DNA from: Pleodorina starrii
Taxonomy: Eukaryota > Chlorophyta > Chlorophyceae > Chlamydomonadales > Volvocaceae
DNA: 64,000 bases
Assembly (NCBI GenBank): GCA_030267565.1
Contig: BRXU01000007.1
Location: forward strand, 3,596,001 to 3,660,000
Direction of reading: 5' to 3'
Of this stretch, positions 29,371-39,323 are shown in pieces. A model generated the notes under the pieces. That model did no database searches and had not been told where the DNA came from. It saw only the letters and a program-made list of their open reading frames with translations. Every line of letters begins with the position of its first letter. Within the stretch, counting starts at the first letter, position 1. Both the position numbers and the translations under genes were made by a program.

Positions 29371-32280
29371 GAAGGGAAAACCTTAACGGAAGGGCGACAC
29401 CTGGCGGGCTGCGTCACATATTGGCTCGCCCCAAAAGGGGCGAGAGCCTTAGCGGTCGGTAACAAACGGTCACAACGGTGCAAAGTCGAGTATGCGTGTA
29501 CCTCAGTACCGGCGACGTCCTTTACCGTTGGACCGGGCCGTTAAACCGGTTCTATGTACCTTCCTCACTGTACCATAGGGCGGCCGCGCTTGGCCTCATG
29601 TGCGGTTACGTCAGAATTTTCCTTCGGTTCGCGAGGTTAGGTTGCCAAGAAAGGAAGGCCACAACAGCCGCTGCCTGCTCTCCCCCCGTTGCAAAAGAAC
29701 CCTTAGTTGGTACACCACCGGCCGATGCAGGGGCCGATGAGAACTTGGCGATCGACGGATGACAGCAAGAGGAGGAGGATGGGCTTAGAATATCTCTGGC
29801 CTGGGGGTCTTGCGCGTGGCTTTGCGCGCCTGTCGTCCCCGGGCACCGGTGCGTGTTGCAAATCGAGGCATGACGTTTCCAGACACCAAGATCAAAGCGC
29901 GCCCAGCACCCCGGCTGTTCATGTCCAGATCACAGCGGCATGTTAGGCCCGATAGCAGCGTAGCGCAATGACGGGTAGCCGGTGTTTGGCAGGAGGCCCG
30001 CGTCTCCCACATCCCGCAGTCAGGGGATGCTTGCCACGTACCATGTTACGGTGTAGCATGCCGTAAGCGCCTTTCCTGCCGTACTGGTACGAATCCAAGG
30101 GTGCAAATGCAGCGGTGCCTATGTACCGTTGGGGAGTAGCAGTTGTGATTGTGGTCGTTGTTGGTTGACGGGAAGTACCGGTAGTACGTAGTTTGAACAG
30201 ATCGGTCTCCAATGGACCCAGGCGGTCATCAATCATCAACGCAGACCGCATCTGACATTACACTGTCGGCGCCGAAGCCCGGTACGGTGCTCATGGCGCC
30301 GATGCGCTGGGCCCCTCGTTCCACACGACGATCTTCACGTTACGAGTGCGCGGCTCGCGGTTTGCGCGGTTTTGCTTCCAGGCGGCGGCCACGCCCCTGG
30401 GTCGCAACTCGCAAGGCGGCAGAAGACGCGGCGCGGACCCGCTTTTCTGCTTTTCGAGCGAGGCACTCTCCCGTTGATGTGGGTTCCCCCCTGGTGGTCG
30501 TGGTGCGTGCGGCATCGCGCTAGGCTGTCCGCGGGAGCTACCGGTATCCTTCAAGATGCAAACGCGTGTTCTTGAGTTTGTGTCCAGTCCGGGTTGGTGA
30601 ACGATGGAGCCGTAGACATCGCTACAGTATCTGAGACCTCTGTGAGCTAAAGTCGGAATGCAGTCCTTTCCGATGGATCGTTATCTGGGCGCGTCCTGCC
30701 CTCTGGTGGCGTGGCCGAGCGGGCTTTTATTTAGTGACGGCGCTGTCGTTGGCAGGTCGCTCGTTCAATGAGAGCTGGCAAGACGGCACCGCCTTCCTTG
30801 CGATTTTGTGTCTGTGCTTAGGACGACCACGAGGCGCACGACTTGTCATCCGATTCGCCCGGCTAAAGCTAAATCTAAAGCTGAAATTGATGTCTTTCGA
30901 TTGCGTGTAGCGAAGCCCAGAGTGGACTTGAGACGCGCGTGAAAGTCTTGCGTTGTCCGACCTGGATTTTTGCGCATTGAGAGGTCGTTGGATCGGAAGG
31001 TGACTCACTGGGTGACGCCTGACGCGGGTTGCAATCGACACCAATAATCGCGCTCAACCTGCCTACGGACACGACTGACGGGCTCCACGGGCTAAGTTGG
31101 CGGGCGTCCTTTCCTCTGACTGAGTCACACGGCTGCTTCGGGACAGTTCGGGAAGGGCAGGGAGGGACACATACGGCAAACAAAATCGGTGCCCATAAAA
31201 ACACTTCACGGTGCACCTTCTGTACTACCTGTGACAAGACTGCGAAATTCAGAGAGAACTTTGTTATATTGCAAGAGCGCCAGGATAGGAAGGTTTGGGA
31301 AGCCGCCGCCGCCGGAGGCGCCCTCTTCTCGCCAAGAAAGCCCCGATAGAAGCCCCGATACGAGCTTTGTCTGATGTCGCCACCAGCGCTACAGCTCACA
31401 GGTCCATTGAATCATGGTCCCACCCGTGATGCCCGCGTCCGGCCGGCGTTTGTGGACGCTAACAAGAATTTGGCTCGCGGTGCGAGATGTTCCGGAGGTG
31501 AGCTTTGGGGCCTCAGGCGACGCCCGCGCGATACGCCGCTGCGTCACGTCACGTCGGCCGAAAGGACTCGCGCGCGAGCGAGCCTGCGGCGGCGACTTTC
31601 GCGTTCGGACTTGCTGCCGACCGACCCGTGGGTCCCTGCGCACGAAATCCCGAGTCGCGGGCGACCCACATGCGGTTACTGCAGAGCTTTTTGCCTGAGA
31701 TATGAAGTCGATGAAACGCCATCGCCGATACGCGCCTGCCCGGTTCTGAATCTTTGTTTGTGCAGCTTCCCCCACTAAGAGGCTGGAGATGGGTGCTGTA
31801 GTCTCACTTGCCCGTGCCGTCCTTGCCCCATCCCCCGCTTTTCCCCGCACAAGGTTGCCAATGGCAAGCGCTCGGCGGAGGCTGGTACCGTAAGCGCGGC
31901 CGGATTCGTTGTTAACCAGGAGAAGGGTGAGTCCGTTTGGGTAGGGTTTTGGAGCGTCTACACTCACTTTGCTGTACAGGTCTCCCGTTCCTGAAAATGC
32001 GTCTATTTTACCGATCATAATGACCAGCGGGTGGGTGAGGTAGCGATTGTAGGGCGCCGTTTGGGACGTGGGCAGCAGGAGTAGGGTAGCGGTGGGGTTA
32101 TCTGTGCTCCGTGTCGCGTCGGCCCAGCCTAGCGCCCATCGCAGTGCATGATGCCCCTCATCTAGCGTAGGTTCAGGGTTCGCGGCGGATACCGCTCATG
32201 GGGCTTCTTTTGTGGGATGTCTTTTGGTGCCCCCTCCGTCCCGATACCGCAGGAGGCGGCGTGCGACATCCTGGCGTGTG
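29371..32280. other. Gene-poor interval
   Basis: Nearly 3 kb with no supportable gene. 29425-29444 is a perfect 8-bp stem with AAAA loop (CTCGCCCC/GGGGCGAG). ORFs such as 30875-31399 and 31389-32018 on the minus strand lack motifs, splice structure and GC3 bias. A tRNA-like internal promoter pair is noted at 30706-30780. Confidence 0.4.
30706..30780 (+). other. tRNA-like pol III A/B box pair (possible SINE or tRNA relic)
   Basis: GGTGGCGTGGCCGAGCGGGC closely resembles the first 20 bases of a tRNA-Ser/Leu (A box TGGCCGAGCGG). A weak B box, GTTCAATGAGAGC, follows 50 bases later. The D and anticodon arms cannot be folded into a cloverleaf, so it is not a functional tRNA. Confidence 0.25.
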
Positions 32281-32559
32281 TGGCGTGGTCCAAAGTAGTT
32301 GTACTTGTGACCTAGCCATTTCCATTAGGTCTTAGAGCCAGCCAGATCCACCATGTTGAGGACGCCCGACACCTGTGACTGCATGGTGGTTGGACTCGGG
32401 TCACACTTTTCCGGCCTTAGACAACTGGACTAAGGCCGGAAAAGTGTGACCCGAGTCCAACCACCATGCAGTGACAGGTGTCGGGAGTTCTCAACATGGT
32501 GGATCTGGCTGGCTCTAAGACCATTGGGTAACAAGTACAACTACTTTGGACCACACCAG
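32281..32559. repeat. Inverted-repeat hairpin 1 with kinesin VDLAGS fragment
   Basis: Left arm 32281-32420 and right arm 32430-32559 are reverse complements around a 9-base loop. The inner 90 bp (32331-32420 with 32430-32519) carry only about three mismatches; farther out the left arm has a roughly 11-base bulge. The right arm (plus strand) and left arm (minus strand) both encode VSGVLNMVDLAGSK, the VDLAGSE nucleotide-switch region of a kinesin motor. The right-arm copy has an in-frame stop just upstream (Ser codon TCA to TGA), so neither arm is a working gene. A transcript across it would fold into a long, almost perfect double-stranded RNA. Confidence 0.85.
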
Positions 32560-32614
32560 ACGGACAGCTTCCGCACATATGGACGGTGAGAGCGGTGTGA
32601 GAACCGGGCAACAG

Positions 32615-32755
32615 ATGAAAGTAAGGGTAGGGTGAAGGGCGGGGTAGGGGTGGAGAATGGGTAGGGGGGTGGGGGTGAGGAGTGGGCGATGGGTGGGGTA
32701 AGGGGTGGGGTGAAGGGGGGTGGGGGTAGGGGTGGGGTGGGGTGGGGATTCAACA
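32615..32755 (+). repeat. G-run low-complexity tract between the two hairpins
   Basis: Dozens of GGGT/GGGGT units on the plus strand, enough runs of three or more G to form G-quadruplexes. Confidence 0.75.
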
Positions 32756-32756
32756 T

Positions 32757-33081
32757 GCAGTTATGTACGTCACTAGATAGGCCAGGGTAATTAGCACTAG
32801 TGGTCATCCTCCATTGCAAGTTGGCAGCTGTGCGCTGACACGTCCATCGATCGCTTGTACATGTGCAGATCAGCGTGCTTGAGATTTATAACGAGGGTAT
32901 CCGTGACTTGCCCATGTTGGTTGCAGCTGAGCAAGTCACGGATACCCTCGTTATATATCTCGAGGATGCTGATCTGCACATGTACAAGCGATAGACGTGT
33001 CAGTGCAAAGCTGCCAACTTGCAATGGAGGGTGACCACTACTGCTCATTACCCTGGCCTATCTAGTGACGTACACAACTGC
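32757..33081. repeat. Inverted-repeat hairpin 2 with kinesin EIYNE fragment
   Basis: Left arm 32757-32911 and right arm 32931-33081 are reverse complements with roughly 10 percent mismatch around a 19-base loop. On the plus strand of the left arm, GTACATGTGCAG is followed by an open frame ISVLEIYNEGIRDLL; the minus strand of the right arm reads ISILEIYNEGIRDLL. Most differences within this coding part are synonymous or conservative. This is the loop-rich EIYNExxRDLL segment of kinesin motors with its upstream splice acceptor. Confidence 0.85.
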
Positions 33082-34938
33082 TGCTCCTGGAGCTGGTGAC
33101 CAGGATGCCGGCGTGAGGGCAGGGTGTGTGCAGGTACCCCTATGTCGTCGGGCTGCAGACGGCGGCGACGACCGCGGTGATGCCGGCGGCGGGGGCACCT
33201 GCAGGTGGCAGCGGTGCCGGTGATAGCGTGGACCGAGGCGGGGCGGTGAGGGTGAGGGTGACGGTGACGGTGAGAGGCACGGGTTGGGTTAGCTGTGGCT
33301 GATGAGTTGCGGCGGCCGAGTGCGGAGGCAGGCTGGGAAGTTGGGGAGGCGCGGGCGAAGACGTGTCGGGTCTTGGGCCCACACTCTCATCGACTGCTGT
33401 TACCGGTACTGGTGCGCCCATCGATGCGTTCATTGAGCGGCTGAGCAGGCTCAGAGCCGCGACCCGGGCGGGGGGATACCCGGGCGGGGGGGGGGCCTTT
33501 TGGGAGTAAGTGGAGAACACAACACAACACCGGAGAAACTAGCTTGTTAGTGTCTCACTTAACCGGACAGGAAATGGAGAGGATGCACGAGCCAAAAGCG
33601 GGCAAAACTTCACGCACGGGGGAGCCGTTCTTCTCACGTGCGTCTCATGCGGCGAGGTCCCGTGGTTGCCCGGGCTCCGTCATGTCGTCGAGAGGCTCAG
33701 CAGGCAGGACATATTTCATCTAACGTGTTTGTGCTGTATGGTAGGCTCTGAGTCATCAGTCTTGAGGCGGATGTCAATACGTGGTGGGGCACTCTCGTCG
33801 GCAACTGCACGTCGTCGCGACCCTCGCCAACAGTTCCGCTGTCCTTCTATTGGCAAGTCAGCCTGCGTGATGTGTAAATGATACATTGCATGTCTACTGT
33901 CAAGTAACTTCAGCCAATGCGCTGGCCGGAAGAGCTGCACAGTGCCGAGACGGCGCACGATGCCCAACATGGGGTGGATTGCTGAAACCGCAGAGGGCGA
34001 GCCGCAAGGGGCGAGCCGCAGATGCTGCGTAGCAGATGGGTTCCTCAGGTCCTCCCTCATCAAGGACAAAGCCAACAGAGTATGTATGATTTTGTGCTTC
34101 TGACGGACGCCAGAGATGTCGGCCGCAATGGAGTCGCTGCTGTAGCGCCCTCGGCCCCTTAGCCTCGGCCAGGCCATCTGCCATCGGTCATAGCGCTTCC
34201 GGACCGCCCTTCCTCAGGACATCCTCGAGGCCCAACCAAGTCAGCTGTCCGAGCCCTTCGCCGGATCAACGGCAACCGCGGACAGGGCTTCAACAGGCTA
34301 CAATGCGTCGAAGATCCACTCCGAACCCAAGCCGCAACCGGCCAACAGCAACCCAACCACTGCCTACACCCCAAGCACCGTACGCGCTACGAAGGCAGCC
34401 AAGCTGCGGCAACCGAGGCAGCGCCCATTTCGGCCATCGGCGACACGTGCTCTCCTGACTGCGGAGCACGTGGGCAGACCAGCCGCCAACCTGTGCCGTG
34501 CTGCCAGGACACAGCAACTTTGCAGACAGCTCCATCGCAGCGCTGCATGGACGTCGCGCGCGAGACGTAGCAACACCATGGCATGCACGCACGCCCAGAT
34601 GGTCATCTGGGTCTAACCCTTCCAAGGGCCTGCGGCCCACCACTGTAACTACAGGGCACAAGGACAAGGTACAAATACAAGTACAACCAGGGCGGCAAGC
34701 ACCGGTAGTCCTTCCTGTCCTTACGGTAACGTGGTTCGCCCATCACACGCCCCATCACACGCCTCGTCTCTCTACCGCATCAACCACCGTATCTTCCCTC
34801 CATATCCGCAACCTTCCTTTCCCTCGACAGGACGACAGGTGGAGACGCTCACAAAGATGGCAGCCAGCCGGTTGGATCCCGCAACCGCACGGCTCGGCGC
34901 ACGGTGCAGGCTGCTGCTACCGTATACGCGAAGTGTCA

Positions 34939-34983
34939 AAACGCACACAAACACACACACGCACACACACGCACACACGCACG
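34939..34983 (+). repeat. (CA)n microsatellite
   Basis: ACACAAACACACACACGCAC-type tract of about 45 bases. Confidence 0.8.
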
Positions 34984-35604
34984 CGGGGTGTAAGGAACAC
35001 ACACCCGGTTCCAATTGGGGCAGCTCTTCCCTCCCCGACCAGGACACGCACACATCGGGCCTTATCCGAGGGGCCCGCCAAGTCGCTGCTGGCGGTTTGG
35101 AGGCGCCCGACGCACCCCTGAAACCGCCGCTGCGCTTGCCGCGCCGAGCGGCAGCACCGGACGCCAAAAGGCGAGTTCTGTTCAGGCCACGCGGCCCGGC
35201 ACGGATCGCTCTCCACCACGTTAAATTCCCCCGGTCGGTAACATGGAGGGGACAAACCCTCTCTCAGGGCCATGCCTCCAAGGGCAACCGTCGACATCGC
35301 CGTGCAAATCACCGGAGGTTGGGTTGAAGCCCCCCAAAAAAATAATTGCGAACCCGAAGATTGTGATTGTTCATTGACCGTTCTGAACTCAGCGGCACAT
35401 GGGCGTGATCTGCGCGACAGGACCGCCCGCCCGCCCTCTGGAGCGACACCCGCCTAGCAAAGTAGGGTAGGTGAGGTGAGGTGCCCCAAAGGCGGCGGAC
35501 GAGGAGAGCCCCATGGTAGTAGAGCTCCGTCCAACCCACTTACACTCCCCAAACCTCAACCAGCCCCGGGCCATCTGTCCGACCCAACCCTGATAATAAA
35601 ACAA

Positions 35605-35631
35605 GAAGCGCGCGCGGCGGCGGCGCGCTTC
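35605..35631. repeat. Short GC palindrome
   Basis: GAAGCGCGC and its reverse complement flank a 9-base GCGGCGGCG spacer. Confidence 0.7.
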
Positions 35632-36092
35632 GGGTAAACCAAAATGAGTTATAGCAGCGTGAGGCTAATTCGAAAACGCTGCAGAGTCCGGATGAATGCC
35701 GGCCTGCGGGGGCCTTGCCCGCAGGACCGAGCCGGGGACACGCGACACGCGATGCCGCGACCTGGCAATCAACGATGTCGCTACGATCTCGTCCGCATAA
35801 CGTCGTTACGCTTCATCCGTATCATGGGCACGGAGATACCTCGCACGGACTCCAGTTGATGAAAACCGCCCTTCTCCCCCGTCCGTTGCTACCTGGGGCT
35901 AAATCGGCAGCAAGCCATGCGCACCCAGCATCCTGCACTCGTACCTTTTCCGTATTTCCGTACTAATAAATGAATGGGTTGGAAACCGCAAGCGTTGCGG
36001 GTGGGCCACAGCCGGTATGGCGGCACGCGCACGCCCCCGCCGCGGAAGAGTTCAACAGCGGTGAGGTTGAGGCCGCTCGCCGCAACGATCTG

Positions 36093-36233
36093 TCACATGA
36101 ATATCCCCCTCAGAAAGTCCCAGAAGGGAGCCCGACCCCACGTCTGCTGCTGCCGCATGTAGTCATTGAACCGCTCGGGGACAGACGCCAGCCCCGAGCC
36201 CTGCAGCACGCCGGGGCCCCAAAGTCCATATTT
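36093..36233 (-). pseudogene. Coding-like fragment of an unidentified protein
   Basis: Past a CTCTAG acceptor-like site at 36234, a 46-codon frame reads GLWGPGVLQGSGLASVPERF and then NDYMRQQQTWGRAPFWDFLR before a TGA. Residue composition is protein-like, unlike its surroundings. No start codon, no partner exon and no family were recognised. It may be a duplicated exon or the 3' exon of an unannotated gene. Confidence 0.25.
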
Positions 36234-36468
36234 CTAGAGTCAGTGCACATCCTGTTCGCGGTACGGTATGTGCCCCAGCCCTATGGAAATCATGGACGCT
36301 AATATATTTGCACACACAGCATGAATGGCTTTCTCTCCTTAAGCTTATAATTACGGTGCCGCTGATGCGTATACTGCTGCTGTTACCTCTCCACCTGCAT
36401 CCTTCTCCGCCGCTGCAGCCTCTGCTCTATTTCCCTCTGCATCCCTCTCCCTGCTGTTGCCGCTACTG

Positions 36469-37869
36469 CTATCGGGCGTCCCCGCTCCGCTTCCTTCCGT
36501 CGCCGAGCACGGCCGCTCCCCGCCACAGATAGGTCTGCATCTTGCCGACGCCCCTGACCTGAAAGGCAATCAAGAGCATGTGCACGAGCGCAAGGGCACG
36601 GGCGTGAGCGCGAGCAGGAACAAGAGTGCGAGCAGGAGCACGCTCATGGCCGAGCGAACAAACCCGCGTTCGCCGCTGCTCGCAGCTACCAGAGCCGGCA
36701 GCATCAGATCATCCTCACCCTGCTTGCGCAATTTGCAAGATAATGAAAAGATGAGGACGTAGCCAAGCTCACATAATGCTCACCCCAATGAAAAACTTGG
36801 GCTGGAATGAGCGGCATGGCGGACGGAGGCGGTGGCGGACAGGAGGAGGGGGGCAGCCGAGTGACCACACGGCGCGGGTTCGGCGCGGGCTGCGGACGGC
36901 CACAGCGCGTGCGCCGGTACGGCACACGGACGAGGCCTCAGAACATCGTGTGCAGCTCCAATGTTCCGTCCCGTCGAGTCGTTAGCGTTTGGGAAGGGAG
37001 AGCACGGAGCGCACTCACCTCCACGCCCGGCGTGGCCTCCCAACCGGCGCGGTCCTCCACAGGTAACAGACGGTACGTCGTTTCGCTGATTTGTACGGCG
37101 CCCGCCACCCCGGTGGTCTCCATCCGCGCCGCCACCGCCACAGCAGACCCTGCGCCGCAACCGGCCGCAATCGTCAGTTGTGGTGTGAAACGTGGAAGAC
37201 CGGCTGCGGGCTCCAAGGCCAGACATGATCATTTGCTCGTAGCCTTCCTTTCTTCTCAAGAGCCCGTACCGTACTAGCAACCTCGGCAAGGCCTGTTCCT
37301 AAGCTGGCAGGCTTGCCAGGTTTGCGTGTGTCATGACATGACAACACCCACTCGCGTGCTCCGGCCCATCGCTGTGCAGCTGCCCAGTGAACCACGGGTC
37401 GGCCTCGGTGCAGCAGTGAGCGCATCGGGTCCCCGCCCGAAGCCTCCCATCCCCGGGAAGGAGCGCCATTGCGCCCCTGCAACCTCCCGGGTGACTCTCT
37501 CCCCTTCGATTCTATTCTTCCAAGTTTCCTACTCCCTCCTTTCCTCCCAGTCTTCGGACTGTCCCACTCTCCCGCCCGCTCCTGCTCCACTGCCGCACTC
37601 ACCGAAGAGGCAGAAGCGCGGCATGCGGCTGCCCAGCAGTCCACTGACCACGGGGCCGGTGTGGAGGCCCACTCGAATCTCCACGGGCTCGCCGGTGGTG
37701 GGCGTCGACACGTGCTGAGAGGCGGCAAGCATCGCCTGTGGCCGTGTGGCCGTGTGGCCGGGTACCGGAAACGGCGAGGCAGGCAATGGTGGAAGGGCTA
37801 AGACTGGCGGTACCCCGGACGGCGATGGGCCGAGAAAGAGAGAAAGAGATAGAGAAAGAGAGAGAGAGG

Positions 37870-37900
<31 letters not shown>

Positions 37901-39291
37901 AGGGAGGGAGACAGAAAGAAGTTTATTGGAAATGCGGTCGGGCGTACCTTGGCGAATCCGATGACATTGAGGGCGTGAGCCGTCGAGGACGAGTCATTAG
38001 CAGCAGCAACAGCAGCAGCAGCGGCAGGAGCTGCCGGGCTCCCGCAGGAAGCAGCGGATGCTGCATTCGAAGGCCGAGCCCGACCGCCGCGTGTTGCGCC
38101 TCCGTCGCAATGCGCGCCGCCGTCGCTGTCGAGGGCGTCGCTGAACGTGAGGCCGCCGGCGACGAAGTACGCGTCACCGATGGTCTCCACCTGGGAGTGA
38201 GAGAGAGGGAGGGAGCCAACGGGGCCGGCAGGGAGTCGAGCGCGGGCAGTGTTGTTGCTGTTGGTGCGGTGAGCATACCCCAGACCCCCGGCACCCCAGA
38301 GCCCGCCCCTAAGCGGTTCGCACTTCTCTGCACCCCATGGGCCATGGCCCAATCCCCAACAGCACAAGCCCCAAGCAACCCACCTTGCGAACGTGGTACT
38401 TGTCAAGCAGCGAGTCGAAACGGCAGAACAATTCGTTCAGCATGGCCATGACCTCTCGGGGCTGGATCTTGTTGCAGAGGGGCGTGAAGCCTGCGGGGAC
38501 AGGCACAAGGACGTCGGGGAGGCGGAGCAGTGGCCACATGAACGAGTGGAGGCGCAGCCCGGGAGAGCGGCGACGAGAGCGCGCCAGGAGATGCGGGTGC
38601 GGACTGCGGAGCAGAGCCGCCGCGCAGCTGGACAACATGTGTTGCGAGCACGTCCTTCAAATAAAACCAGGAAACTCGGTTACAGGGCCGCAGGTGCAGA
38701 AGAGAATTGAGTGCGACACACGTGACGGCTGCCAGGACGTACCTTTGATGTCCGCGAAGAGCAACGTGACCTGCGGAGGCGGCAGGGGGAAGCGCAGCCA
38801 CAACACGGTCAGGGCCGAGGGCCGGGGCGCTGGGACCCCAAGTCACACCGTTCCCGCAAGCAAAGTACAACACACACGCAAACCCGCAGAGACTACCCGC
38901 CTCGCACACCGAAGCCGACACACTGGGCAGCGCGTCTGCAGGACTGGACACTGGAGCCAGCCTAACAACAAGAGCACACGGGCACATAGACCATCCCCGC
39001 TAACGCCGACCGTCTTCGTCCCTTCGCTGCGGTATCTCCCTTTTTTTGTCCCCGCTGACACCGTCTAGATCGAGATCCTGGCACGACGCACCTGCGGGTG
39101 CAGGGTCGCCATGGTGTAGCTGTGGTCATGCAGCGGGGCGCTCAGCCGCAGAGACGGCAGCGATAGACTGCAGCTGCTGGTACCGGTAGCGCCACCACCA
39201 GCGCCCGCGTTGCTGCAGCAGCCTAGCGGCAGGCGCTGAAGCTGGCCGGTGGACCGCTCCAGGGAAGCTCGGCGAGAGCCCCAGGTGGTGG

Positions 39292-39323
<32 letters not shown>

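Larger units (their letters stand above)
32281..33081. pseudogene. Rearranged kinesin motor-domain fragments
   Basis: Two separate kinesin motor segments are present, each as a back-to-back inverted pair: VSGVLNMVDLAGSK (hairpin 1) and QISVLEIYNEGIRDLL (hairpin 2). In an intact kinesin the EIYNE segment precedes VDLAGS; here VDLAGS comes first. The EIYNE copies still carry an intron-like tract and CAG acceptor directly before the exon, so the duplication was of genomic DNA and not a retrocopy. No P-loop, remaining motor, stalk or tail was found nearby. Confidence 0.7.
33082..36468. other. Gene-poor interval downstream of the cyclase gene
   Basis: About 3.4 kb. 33140-33520 is a Pro/Thr/Val-rich minus-strand frame without a domain. 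33900-34700 has several short frames but no recognisable family. 34939-34983 is a CA-rich microsatellite. 35605-35631 is a short GC palindrome. 36093-36233 has a coding-like minus-strand segment. TTACA at 35540-35544 is the nearest TGTAA for the minus-strand cyclase, 925 bases past its stop. Confidence 0.4.

Noticed and set aside
31389..32018. 209-codon minus-strand ORF starting MIGKIDAFSGTGDLYSK
   Set aside because: No family match, no introns, composition drifts along its length, and competing frames overlap; not strong enough to call a gene.
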